A stretch of 64,000 nt of DNA from the NCBI RefSeq assembly GCF_030816965.1, contig NZ_JAUSYQ010000002.1, positions 3,319,001 through 3,383,000 of the forward strand, written 5' to 3'. The notes beneath the pieces were generated by a model. That model ran no database searches. It saw nothing but the letters and a program-made list of their open reading frames with translations, and had not been told where the DNA came from. Shown piece after piece: positions 25,688 to 33,245 of this stretch; position 1 is the first letter of the stretch, and every line of letters begins with the position of its first letter. The position numbers and the translations under genes are program-made. Origin of the DNA: Streptomyces canus (GTDB lineage Bacteria > Actinomycetota > Actinomycetes > Streptomycetales > Streptomycetaceae).

Positions 25688-25877
25688 GGGGCCGTTTCCT
25701 CTTGGGGCTGTTGCCGTGGGAGCCATGGCAATCGCCAGGAGGCACTCGCAGCGGGAACCCCGCTACTACTCGGCTCAGGGTCCGCTACCGGCACGCAAGC
25801 CCCAATCCAGGCAACAGCCGATCTCGCGTCATCCACGTCTGCGCCATCCCGGGCCCTGTACGGCCCCTGGGTCTTGG
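25688..25877. repeat. Element remnant, copy A
   Basis: Bounded by two blocks that recur at 30.2-30.4 kb: 25688-25715 matches 30214-30241 at 24 of 28 positions, and 25841-25877 matches 30402-30438 at 34 of 37. The interior is not alignable by eye (125 versus 160 bases). Looks like two diverged copies of one small element or of its ends. Confidence 0.5.
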
Positions 25878-25894
25878 CATCGGCCCTGAGGGCA

Positions 25895-26133
25895 GGAGCC
25901 ATCCCCGCCTGCGCGGGGCCGACCACCCTGTGGCGAGCTCGGCGGCCTGGGCGCCAGGACTGTCCCCGCACAAGCGGGGATAACTCCTAGGCCCCGCGCG
26001 CGGGGATAGCTCCAAGAGGAACGGGTTCTCACCGGAGCTGAAGACGTCGGCCCCGCAGGCGGGGATAGCTCCGGCATCCACATCTGGGACGGCACAGACG
26101 TCGTGTCGGCCCCGCGCGGGCTGGGCTTGCCCC
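25895..26133. CRISPR. Relic type I-E-like CRISPR mini-array without cas genes
   Basis: Repeat copies with the pattern GTCGGCCCCGC, 4-5 variable bases, then GGGGATAGCTCC: 25959-25987 (29 bp, divergent), 25988-26013 (26 bp, directly adjoining), 26046-26072 (27 bp) and 26105-26133 (degenerate last copy). Two spacers, 26014-26045 and 26073-26104, are both exactly 32 bases, the I-E spacer length. A further 29-bp copy at 25895-25923 is in the opposite orientation. No cas genes exist in the window. Repeat decay and the lost spacer between the first two copies point to a dead array. Confidence 0.6.
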
Positions 26134-26288
26134 CGTCCCCCGCGCCAAAGGACGAGCACCTCCCACGGAACGGGGTGAACGTGCACAGTCGTCTCCGCGC
26201 ACCCCGAGTGTCCCTTCGTACCGTTTCCTGTACGGACCGTTTCCACACAAACGGTTGCGGCTCCGCACCATGGAATATACAAAAGATC

Positions 26289-26317
26289 TTGTATCTTGAT
26301 ACACTTCGCCTTATACA
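26289..26317 (+). promoter_or_regulatory. vapBC promoter and operator
   Basis: TTGTAT (26289-26294), 17 bases, TATACA (26312-26317). A perfect dyad TGTATC-TT-GATACA (26290-26303) overlaps the -35, as expected for autoregulation by a VapBC complex. AAGATCTT (26283-26290) is a second short palindrome beside it. Confidence 0.6.
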
Positions 26318-26337
26318 CTCAAGTGGAGGAGGCCGCC

Positions 26338-26601
26338 ATGAGTCGGACGGTCATTGATCTCGACGACGAGGCACTGGAAGCAGCTGCCAGAGAGCTCGGC
26401 ACCTCTACCAAACGCGACACCATCAACACCGCGCTGCGGGAAGTCACGGCCCGCTACCGGCGTTTGCGAGCACTCGACGAGGCCCGCGAACTGGTGGCCG
26501 AGGGCGCTCTGGACATCGACCTACTGCTGGACAAAAGCGCATACCGCCCCACGAGCGCGGGCGCGGCGGACGATGACCGCGGCGCGGGAGCGCACGAGTG
26601 A
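26338..26601 (+). CDS. vapB: VapB-type antitoxin
   Basis: 87 residues. MSRTVIDLDDEALEAAAREL then a short helix region TKRDTINTALREVTARYRR fit the DUF2191/VapB family: an N-terminal ribbon-helix-helix DNA-binding part and an acidic C-terminal toxin-neutralising tail. The ATG at 26338 follows GGAGGAGG. The toxin gene starts inside its last codons (GTGA overlap at 26598). It should bind the dyad at 26290-26303 and repress the pair. Confidence 0.88.
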   Translation: MSRTVIDLDDEALEAAARELGTSTKRDTINTALREVTARYRRLRALDEARELVAEGALDIDLLLDKSAYRPTSAGAADDDRGAGAHE

Positions 26602-27011
26602 CAGTCGCCGACTACCTCATCGACACCTCCGCCCTCGCCCGCGTCCTCCTCCGCCAGAACACGGCCGAATGGGACGACAGGATCGCCGCCGGCCTCGTCG
26701 CGATCTGCGACCTCACCGAACTGGAAGTCCTCTACTCGGCCCGTTCGGCCACGGAACGCGCCCGCTTGAAGTCGGCACTCGAAGCCCACTACGCCTGGTG
26801 CCCCATGCCCGACGGTGTCTACCGCCGCTCCCGCGTCATCCAGGAACAGTTGACTGCCAAGGGAGAACACCGCAGCGCGGGCCCCGTGGACCTCCTGGTG
26901 GCCGCAGCCGCGGAAGAAGCGGGACTCACTCTGCTCCACTACGACCGCGACTTCGAGACCATCGCACGCACAACAGGGCAGCCGGTCCGCACGATCGACC
27001 TCAGGAAGTAA
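26598..27011 (+). CDS. vapC: VapC-type PIN-domain toxin ribonuclease
   Basis: 137 residues, one PIN domain. Acidic active-site residues: Asp in LIDTSALARVL (residue 9), Glu in LTELEVLYSA (about 41), Asp in GPVDLLVAAAA (about 98) and Asp in HYDRDFETIA (about 115-117). All are present, so it should be active as a Mg2+-dependent RNase, often directed at tRNA or rRNA. The GTG start overlaps the antitoxin stop. The module lies next to att scars and a CRISPR relic, in line with carriage on a mobile element. Confidence 0.9.
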   Translation: MTVADYLIDTSALARVLLRQNTAEWDDRIAAGLVAICDLTELEVLYSARSATERARLKSALEAHYAWCPMPDGVYRRSRVIQEQLTAKGEHRSAGPVDLLVAAAAEEAGLTLLHYDRDFETIARTTGQPVRTIDLRK

Positions 27012-27358
27012 TGCTCGCGCGGTGCCGACGGGCACCGAGCTTCTGACCGACCTGGCCGCCTGGCGGTCAGTCCGCTGTGGCCTGGGCCGCCTCCCGACAC
27101 CCAGGGGTCACCGGGCGGCACCACTTCCGGATCCTCGCGTCCAGCCAGCGTCCAGAATTCGACGTCCAGACGCTCGCACAGCCCACGCACGACGCCATCC
27201 TCCAGCCGCAGGCCGATACGTCTGCGCAGGTCAAAGCGATCCCAACGCACACTGACGGCCACAGAGTCGAACTCACGAACAGCGGATTCAGCCCCGCAGC
27301 CCAAAGCCCTGCATCCGCACCCCAGATGAGACGTTTCCGCAGGTCAAAGCCCTACACA
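27012..27358. other. Gap with att-flanking sequence, no gene
   Basis: No coding feature seen. From about 27271 the sequence (AGCGGATTCAG at 27281, CGTTTCCGCAGGTCA near 27332) parallels 30548-30634, the matching side of the tRNA gene. So the duplication is not limited to the tRNA core but extends about 90 bp beyond it as an imperfect copy. Confidence 0.55.
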
Positions 27359-27404
27359 GTGGGGCGGGTGGGACTCGAACCCACGGCCGACGGATTATGA
27401 GTCC
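27359..27404. other. att-like duplicate of a tRNA 3' part
   Basis: 46 bp identical to 30635-30680, which is the part of the CAT-anticodon tRNA gene from its 3' end through the anticodon stem. After it the sequence leaves the tRNA (TTTGAGG instead of GCTGCTC), so it is no functional tRNA. This is the scar expected when a tyrosine-integrase element inserts at a tRNA gene. Confidence 0.7.
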
Positions 27405-27805
27405 TTTGAGGATCTTGGCGGTCCTTGCCGATCAATGCCGATTCACACCGTTCTTGCAGGTCAGACGTGCTGATCCGTGTCAGCCCTTTGCAGTGCTTGT
27501 CGGTCTGTTCCTGTCCTTGTGGCCCCTCAACGGCCCCTGGAGGTCGATGCGTTCGACGGTCGTCACGGAAGCAGCCATGTCCGCACAGTTCAACCAAGGG
27601 GATAGAACCTTCGCACAGCGGATTTCCCTTTCAACGCGCAGAGGCCCCGACCCTCTACTCCGGGCGGAGCCTCTGCGGCCATTTCCGCAGGCCAAACGCT
27701 TCCTCGTCACCCTATCCAGCTCAGTCGCCTTCTCCCAGAGCGAGCTGACGGGATCGGGCGGACGTCTGACCCTCGGGTGGTCGGCCCTGTGTCGGTCGAC
27801 TGCGG
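27405..27805. other. Gap beside the att scar, no gene seen
   Basis: About 400 bp with several copies of a TTTCCGCAGGYCA-type motif (for example 27689-27701), which could be arm-type integrase sites, and a GGCCCCT-rich segment at 27521-27540 resembling the repeat at 25.85 and 30.41 kb. No integrase gene is left. Confidence 0.4.
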
Positions 27806-28414
27806 TCAGGCTTCCGGACGCCGTGCCGCCGGCTGATCGCTGCTGCCGTGCGCCAGCGAGGCGAGAATCCCCTGGCGGCAGACATCGAGGATTTCGTCCG
27901 CCAGCGGAGAATCATCTGGGCATGCCCGCGACAACATGACCGCGCCGACCGAATGAGCGAGCATGTCGATCAGAGTGGTGCGGTCCCCACGCTGGTCCGC
28001 ATCCGCCGGCGTGTCGCCTGGGGCCTGAAGGACCGTCAGCAACTGCTCGATCCCGGCGGCGAACTCCGCTTTGATGTCCGCCGGCTGACGTGCGGCATCG
28101 CCGCTGAGAGCCGCGATGGTGCACCCGCCGCCGCGCCCGTCGCGATGCTCCCGGGAGACGTAGCTCTCGACGAACTCGGCCGGGTCCACGCCTTCTGCCC
28201 GTGCCGCGATCTGCGAGAGCCTGCTCGCGGACGCTTCGGCCATCAGGTCGGCCTTGGAACGGAAGTGCTTGTAGAACCCGCCATGGGTGAACCCGGCGGC
28301 TGCCATGAGTTCCGCCACGCCGACACCGTCATAGCCGCGCTCGCGGAACAGCCTGGCGGCTGTCGCGACGATGTGCGCACGGTTCTGCTCCGCCTGCGCC
28401 TTGGTCACTCGCAT
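27806..28414 (-). CDS. TetR-family repressor
   Basis: 202 residues. N-terminal helix-turn-helix: RAHIVATAARLFRERGYDGV, GVAELMAAAGFTHGGFYKHF, then a ligand-binding domain of the TetR_C type with CTIAALSGDAARQP. The family resembles repressors that keep a neighbouring oxidoreductase or hydrolase silent. The ATG at 28414 follows GGGGAGG. It is divergent from the alpha/beta hydrolase; a near-palindrome at 28461-28480 sits between them. It lies inside the att-bounded segment, so it probably came with an integrated element. Confidence 0.9.
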   Translation of the reverse strand: MRVTKAQAEQNRAHIVATAARLFRERGYDGVGVAELMAAAGFTHGGFYKHFRSKADLMAEASASRLSQIAARAEGVDPAEFVESYVSREHRDGRGGGCTIAALSGDAARQPADIKAEFAAGIEQLLTVLQAPGDTPADADQRGDRTTLIDMLAHSVGAVMLSRACPDDSPLADEILDVCRQGILASLAHGSSDQPAARRPEA

Positions 28415-28460
28415 GGCCGGCCTCCCCTTCCACGATCGATACTCGACGGTCAAGCATACA

Positions 28461-28480
28461 TAGATGCCGATCGACATCTA
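28461..28480. promoter_or_regulatory. Operator between tetR and hydrolase genes
   Basis: TAGATG and CATCTA arms enclose CCGATCGA; over the inner 16 bases (28463-28478) 14 fit a perfect palindrome. It precedes a TTGACT (28485-28490) that may be the -35 of the hydrolase. Suits a TetR dimer site controlling both genes. Confidence 0.6.
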
Positions 28481-28545
28481 AAGGCTTGACTTTTTAGATT
28501 ACGAACGTCATCGTATTGCTCATCCCCACCAGAAAGGCTCAGGCC

Positions 28546-29385
28546 ATGAGCGATACGCATGCCACCGCACCGACTCAGTACATCGAGGTCGACGGCGACC
28601 GGTTCGCCTACCGCCGCTGGGGCAAGCCCTCCGGCGTCCCGATCTTCCTGGTCCAGCACTTCCGCGGGGGAATGGACCACTGGGACCCCCTGCTCACCGA
28701 CGGCCTGGCCGAAGGCCGAGAGGTCATCCTTTTCAACGGGCGCGGCATCGCCTCGTCATCCGGCAAGCCGCGTAACCGGATGGAGGACATGGCCGACGAC
28801 ATCGCCGCGGTCATCCGGGCGCTGGGGCTGGAGCAGGTCGATCTGCTCGGCTTCTCGATCGGCGGTTTCCAGGTACAGGAGGTCACGCTGCGCCACCCTC
28901 AGCTGGTGCGCAAGCTCCTCCTGCTCGGCACCGGCCTCCGAGGCGGGGACCCGACGAGTGACCCCCAGGTGCCTGACCACGCGCTGAATCCGGTCCACGT
29001 CCTGGAGAACTTCCTCTTCCTGTTCTTCGGCCGCTCGGAAGCCGCGATCGAAGCCGGCCGGGCCTTCTGGGAGCGGCGTCACCAGCGGGCCGACCAGGAC
29101 CCGCCGAGCTCGCCCGCAGTCGCGCAGGCGCAGGTCGAAGCGGTGATCGCCTATGCGGAACCGCTGCCCGGCGAGAACCCCTACGCCTTCCTGAACGCGA
29201 TCACCCAGCCGACACTGGTCCTCAACGGCGAGAACGACGTGATGATCGCCTCGATCAACTCCTGGCACCTCGCCCAGAACATCCCCAACGCTCAACTGCT
29301 GATCTACCCCGATGCCGGGCATGGAGCGCAGTTCCAGTACCCCGAGCGGTTCCTGAAGCACGCGCTTCAGTTCCTCGACGAGTAA
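28546..29385 (+). CDS. Alpha/beta-hydrolase
   Basis: 279 residues. Features: HFRGGMDHW (oxyanion loop region), nucleophile elbow GFSIGG with Ser at about 108, acid Asp in NGENDVM (about 233) and His in DAGHGAQF (about 262). The catalytic triad is intact. The substrate is unknown; similar proteins are annotated as haloperoxidase-like or ester hydrolases. Start ATG at 28546 with AAAGG about eight bases upstream. It is divergent from and likely repressed by the TetR protein, and is followed by a remnant of an old-yellow-enzyme gene. Confidence 0.87.
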   Translation: MSDTHATAPTQYIEVDGDRFAYRRWGKPSGVPIFLVQHFRGGMDHWDPLLTDGLAEGREVILFNGRGIASSSGKPRNRMEDMADDIAAVIRALGLEQVDLLGFSIGGFQVQEVTLRHPQLVRKLLLLGTGLRGGDPTSDPQVPDHALNPVHVLENFLFLFFGRSEAAIEAGRAFWERRHQRADQDPPSSPAVAQAQVEAVIAYAEPLPGENPYAFLNAITQPTLVLNGENDVMIASINSWHLAQNIPNAQLLIYPDAGHGAQFQYPERFLKHALQFLDE

Positions 29386-29439
29386 CCAGCCGCGCGCGAA
29401 AGGCGAACGGCACGTCCTGGGCGTGTCCCCCACCCCCGA

Positions 29440-29643
29440 CTGGCCGGCACCGAAATCGCCACCCGCGCCAAGGGCATCGACAACGGCATCGCCGACGTCG
29501 CCACCGTGGGCTCGATGGCCCTCGCCGACCCCGACCTGGTCGAGCGCATCCGCGCCGGCGCACCCCTGAGCACCCCCGACCCCGCCACCTTCTACGACGG
29601 CGGCACGGTCGGCTACACCGACTACCCGACCTACGCCGCCTGA
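29440..29643 (+). pseudogene. Old-yellow-enzyme (NADH:flavin oxidoreductase) C-terminal remnant
   Basis: Frame ending at 29641-29643 reads LADPDLVERIRAGAPLSTPD, PATFYDGGTVGYTDYPTYA, the C-terminal signature of NemA-type ene reductases. The FMN-binding barrel before it is missing; the sequence upstream of about 29440 is not homologous. It follows the hydrolase and suggests that the TetR regulon once included an ene reductase. The stretch 29644-30010 holds no gene I can support. Confidence 0.68.
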
Positions 29644-30010
29644 CCGGAACGCCTTGTGCCCGAGGAAGTCGCCTTCCTCGGGCGCTTCGGCGTACGTACG
29701 ACCCAGTCGGGCACCGGTGTACCGGCGATGACCGCGAGGTCGCGCCGCGCGGCTCCGATCCAGACTCGGCCCACCTCCCATGACCAGGGCATCCCCGGCG
29801 AAGGCATCCTGGTCGAGGCCGACCACGCCGGCAGGAGGGCCATCGCCGGCCCGGTCGAAGCGGGCGCCATGCGTACCCATGTCGAAGCGGTATGCCTTCT
29901 CGCCACGGCCGCCAAGGCACCACGCCCTCGGAGTGCGACCGCACCACGGGCAAGGACGAGCAGGTTCGAGACACGGCTGGCGGCGCCGTCGAGGCCGGCA
30001 CAACACGTGG

Positions 30011-30124
30011 TCAGTGTGAGGCGGTCGTGAGGAGTGTATGCAGGCGCTCGGCTGGGGTTTCCCAGCCGAGCGTCTTGCGTGGTCGGCCGTTGAGTTCGGC
30101 GGCGACGGCGTCGAGGGGCTGCGC
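30011..30124 (-). pseudogene. IS30-family transposase, C-terminal remnant
   Basis: The last 37 residues on the minus strand, LDAVAAELNGRPRKTLGWET then PAERLHTLLTTASH, are the conserved C-terminus of IS30-type transposases. The rest of the protein and both inverted repeats are missing. Confidence 0.75.
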
Positions 30125-30634
30125 TCCAGCTCGGCCGCGATCTTCCTCACCGGCGCCAGATGGTGCGCTGACCGCACATGGCTCAGCCTTGATGAACGCG
30201 GTGCGCCGTCCATGGGACCGTTTCCTCTTCGGGCCGTTTCCCTGACCTCGGGCCTGTCTGCCAGACGCACCGGCATCCGCGCCGCCTCCAGTGCCGGCCC
30301 GGCACTCGACCGTCCGCACGGTGGACGGCAGCTCCATGCCGCCGAACCAGCAAACGGGACCACGAAATCGGCCCGGAAACACTCTCGGCCTGACCCCGGC
30401 CGCGCCCTCCCGGCCCCTGTATGGCCCCTGGGTCTTGGGGACGACCCGCAGCGCAGTCGCCCGGACCGAGAGCGGCAACCTTAGACAACTACTCCGCCGC
30501 AGGTCAGAGGGGTTGGATCTCCCCGGAACGCTGCCGGACCTCAAACCTACGAGCAGCGGATTCAGTCCGTTCAGGCAAAGTTGACGATCCGACAGGACAA
30601 AATGAACGTTTCCGCAGGTCAGAAGCCTGCGCAG
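30125..30634. repeat. Gap with element remnant, copy B
   Basis: Contains 30214-30241 and 30402-30438, diverged copies of blocks at 25688 and 25841, in the same order and orientation. Nearer the tRNA (30548-30634) it parallels the flank of the left att copy. No coding sequence recognised. Confidence 0.5.
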
Positions 30635-30680
30635 GTGGGGCGGGTGGGACTCGAACCCACGGCCGACGGATTATGAGTCC
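30635..30680. other. att-like core inside the intact tRNA gene
   Basis: Identical to 27359-27404 over 46 bp. Here the core is part of a complete tRNA, so this end keeps the working gene. The 3.23 kb between the copies holds the TetR, hydrolase, ene-reductase and IS30 sequences but no integrase. Confidence 0.65.
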
Positions 30681-30709
30681 GCTGCTCTAACCGGCTGAGC
30701 TACCGCCCC
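30636..30709 (-). tRNA. tRNA with CAT anticodon (elongator Met, or Ile2)
   Basis: A 74-base cloverleaf: acceptor GGGGCGG pairs with CCGCCCC, D arm GCTCAGCCGGTTAGAGC, anticodon CAT (complement of 30673-30675), T arm with GGTTCGAGTCC. CCA is not encoded. The D arm is not initiator-like. Elongator Met is likeliest; a lysidine-modified Ile tRNA cannot be excluded by eye. It is the integration target described above. Confidence 0.85.
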
Positions 30710-30842
30710 ATAGCGGCGTGTCGCGTACATGCGTGCGCGCCGTCTGCCGCAGCATAGCCGCTCATACGATCTCCTGCCTCGCAGGGGCGACTTCGCATGC
30801 CCTTCAGGACTAGGCCGTGACCTGCACGGTTGCGGCGGACAT

Positions 30843-30866
30843 GAAAAAGGACCCCATCGGGGTCCT
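30843..30866 (-). terminator. Rho-independent terminator of the tRNA-Asn genes
   Basis: On the minus strand AGGACCCC, loop GAT, GGGGTCCT, then a T run. It is 12 bases after the 3' end of the tRNA-Asn at 30878. A textbook intrinsic terminator, rare in such GC-rich genomes. Confidence 0.85.
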
Positions 30867-30877
30867 CCTTCTTCCTG

Positions 30878-30950
30878 CTCTCCCGACTGGACTCGAACCA
30901 GTAACCTGCCGGTTAACAGCCGGCTGCTCTGCCAATTGAGCTACGGAAGA
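30878..30950 (-). tRNA. tRNA-Asn (GTT)
   Basis: 73 bases; anticodon GTT (complement of 30915-30917), acceptor TCTTCCG pairing with CGGGAGA through one G-T pair, discriminator G, no encoded CCA. Second of two tandem Asn genes and nearest to the terminator. Confidence 0.92.
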
Positions 30951-30956
30951 TCGAAG

Positions 30957-31029
30957 CTCCCCCGACTGGACTCGAACCAGTAACCTGCCGGTTAACAGCC
31001 GGCTGCTCTGCCAATTGAGCTACGGAGGA
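30957..31029 (-). tRNA. tRNA-Asn (GTT)
   Basis: 73 bases; same body as the copy at 30878-30950 but with acceptor TCCTCCG/CGGGGGA. Only six bases separate the two, so they are cotranscribed. The difference is confined to the acceptor stem. Confidence 0.92.
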
Positions 31030-31186
31030 TCGCTTCGTTGCATCGAACGTACCTCCCTGGGTATTCGCCAGTGGGCGGGCGCTCGCTGCGACACATACAT
31101 TAGCGCAAGCAGGGGGGTGCTCCGCCAATCGGTTCCCCCGACACCGACATCGCACCGGAGACCTACACAAGAGAAGGGTGGCCGCC

Positions 31187-31492
31187 ATGCGCTACAAGCT
31201 CACGTTCGTGGTCGGACTGACTCTGGGTTACGTGCTGGGCACCCGTGCCGGGCGCGAGCGCTACGAACAGTTGAAGAAGTCCGCCCGCCAGGTTTCCCAG
31301 AACCCCGCCGTCCGCAACACCGCGGAGACGGCGGCGCAGCAGGGCCGCCAGTTCGCCGGCAAGGCCTACCACGCGGTCAGCGAGAAGGTCGGCGACCGGG
31401 TGCCGGAGTCCGTGACCCAGCGGGTGCGCTCGCTCCGGGACCGCAACACGAACGGCGCGCCGGAGGACGACTGGGGCACCAGCACCACGTGA
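31187..31492 (+). CDS. YtxH-like small membrane-associated protein
   Basis: 101 residues. N-terminal hydrophobic segment MRYKLTFVVGLTLGYVLGTR, then AGRERYEQLKKSARQVSQNP and an amphipathic helical tail: a conserved small Actinobacteria protein of the YtxH type, of unknown role, probably attached to the membrane by its first segment. The ATG at 31187 follows AAGGG; a GTG at 31178 is in frame but lies on the ribosome binding site. Confidence 0.8.
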   Translation: MRYKLTFVVGLTLGYVLGTRAGRERYEQLKKSARQVSQNPAVRNTAETAAQQGRQFAGKAYHAVSEKVGDRVPESVTQRVRSLRDRNTNGAPEDDWGTSTT

Positions 31493-31633
31493 AGCCGACA
31501 GTGACGCACGCCACCCGCAGGCGCGGGGCGGTGCCGGTCCACGGCTCCGCCACGAGGCGCGAGCGGTCACGGCGGTCCCGCGTCGGCGGATCCGTGCGCG
31601 CCGCTACGACGCTACGCCCATAGAATTTGCGCC

Positions 31634-33076
31634 ATGGGGATAGTCGCCGGGTTGGACAGCTCACCCGATTTCACTCGCATCGTCGTCTGCGACGCAGACA
31701 CCGGTGCCGTGCTCAAGCAGGGGTATGCCGCGCACCCGGTGGAAGGTGGCGGCCGCGCATCCGACGTCGACCCCCAGGCATGGCTCCTCTCCCTCGGTGA
31801 AGCCGCCGGCGGCGGTCTCCTCGAGGGCGTGCAGGCCATCGGCGTGTCGTCGCAGCAGAACGCCGTCGTACCCCTCGACGCCCAGGGCAACACCGTCCGT
31901 CCCGCCATGGTCGGCGGCGACAAGCGCGCGCAGGTGGCCGCGGCCGACCTCGTCGACGCGCTCGGCGGGCGCGAGGCGTGGGCCCAGGCGGTGGGGTGTG
32001 TGCCGCAGGCGGCGCAGCCCGTCACCAAGCTGCGCTGGCTGAACAAGACCGAGCCCGACGCCGCCCTGCGCACCGCCGTGCTGCTCCAGGCGCACGACTG
32101 GCTGGTGTGGCAGCTCCTCGGCCGGCCGGTCAGAAGGACCACCGACCGCGGCGGCGCCTCCGGCACCGGCTACTGGTCCGCGGCCACCGGCGCCTACCGC
32201 GCCGACCTGGTCGAACTGGCCCTCGGCCACCAGGCGATGCTCCCCGAGGTGATCGGCCCCTCGGACGCGGCCGGTACGACCCCGGAGGGGCTGCTGATCT
32301 CCGCCGGAACCGGTGAGACCATGGCCGCCGCCTTCGGCCTCGGGATCGGGCTCGGCGACGCCGTGGTGTCGCTGGGCGCCTCCGGATCCGTGATGGCCGT
32401 GCACCCCGAGGCGCTCGTCGACAACAGCGGGATGATCACCTCCCTGGCCGACGCGACCGGCATGCACCTGCCCGTCGTCACCACCCTGAACGCCGTACGG
32501 ACCCTGCGCGGGGCCGCCGAGATGCTCGGCCTCGGGGATCTGGAGAGCCTGTCCGAGCTGGCGATGAAGTCGACACCGGGCGCCCACGGCCTCGTACTGC
32601 TGCCCTATCTGGAAGGTGAGCGGACGCCGAACCTGCCGCACACCGCGGGGACGCTGAGCGGGCTGCGGCGGGAGTCGATGAAGCCGGAGCACCTGGCGCG
32701 GGCCGCGTTCGAGGGCATGCTGTGCGGGCTCGCCGACGCGCTCGACGTGCTGCGCGGCCGGGGTGTCGAGGTGCGGCGGGTCTTCCTGCTGGGGGCCGCG
32801 GCCGAGCTGTCCGCCGTACAGGCCGCCGCGCCCGCGCTGTTCGGCGCGCAGGTCGTCGTGCCGCAACCGGCGGACTACGCGGCGATCGGTGCCGCCCGGC
32901 AGGCGGCCTGGGCGCTCGGGGTGCAGCAGGGCACGCTCGATCCGCGCACCCCGCCGATGTGGCAGGGCCCGGCCGCGCAGGTCCTGGAGCCCGGCGAGGA
33001 GCTGGCGGTGGGGCAGGCGGTACGGCAGCAGTACGTGTCGGTGCGGGAGCAGACGTACCCGGGGGCGTTCCGGTAG
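31634..33076 (+). CDS. FGGY-family carbohydrate kinase (xylulokinase-like)
   Basis: 480 residues with the two actin-like ATPase domains of FGGY kinases: VAGLDSSPDF at the N-terminus, DRGGASGTGYWS (sugar-binding loop), ISAGTGETMAAAFGLG, LGASGSVMAVHP (phosphate loop) and LLGAAAELSAVQAAAPALFG. Xylulokinases carry an Asp as general base in the GxGD motif; here the matching residue is Glu228, and the usual W-x-D-x-R loop reads GGDKRA. It is thus a divergent member and the sugar is uncertain. A TAGAAT -10 at 31621-31626 ends seven bases before the ATG and there is no ribosome binding site, so the mRNA is probably leaderless. Confidence 0.85.
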   Translation: MGIVAGLDSSPDFTRIVVCDADTGAVLKQGYAAHPVEGGGRASDVDPQAWLLSLGEAAGGGLLEGVQAIGVSSQQNAVVPLDAQGNTVRPAMVGGDKRAQVAAADLVDALGGREAWAQAVGCVPQAAQPVTKLRWLNKTEPDAALRTAVLLQAHDWLVWQLLGRPVRRTTDRGGASGTGYWSAATGAYRADLVELALGHQAMLPEVIGPSDAAGTTPEGLLISAGTGETMAAAFGLGIGLGDAVVSLGASGSVMAVHPEALVDNSGMITSLADATGMHLPVVTTLNAVRTLRGAAEMLGLGDLESLSELAMKSTPGAHGLVLLPYLEGERTPNLPHTAGTLSGLRRESMKPEHLARAAFEGMLCGLADALDVLRGRGVEVRRVFLLGAAAELSAVQAAAPALFGAQVVVPQPADYAAIGAARQAAWALGVQQGTLDPRTPPMWQGPAAQVLEPGEELAVGQAVRQQYVSVREQTYPGAFR

Positions 33077-33245
33077 GCAAGCCGCGGAACGTAAGAGTCC
33101 GGTAGGAGTCCGGGCCCACGAGAACCCGTAAAGCCGTACGAAGCACTGCTGTCGGCTTAATCGGTTGGGGTAACACGGGTGGGGTGTCCGACGATAGGGG
33201 CCAGGGGCAACCACCCGCCCCGTCGCCGACTCCGAGAGACGTAGC

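Noticed and set aside
27359..27404. A second tRNA gene with CAT anticodon
   Set aside because: Only the 3' part is present; the D arm and 5' acceptor strand are missing, so I treat it as an att scar.
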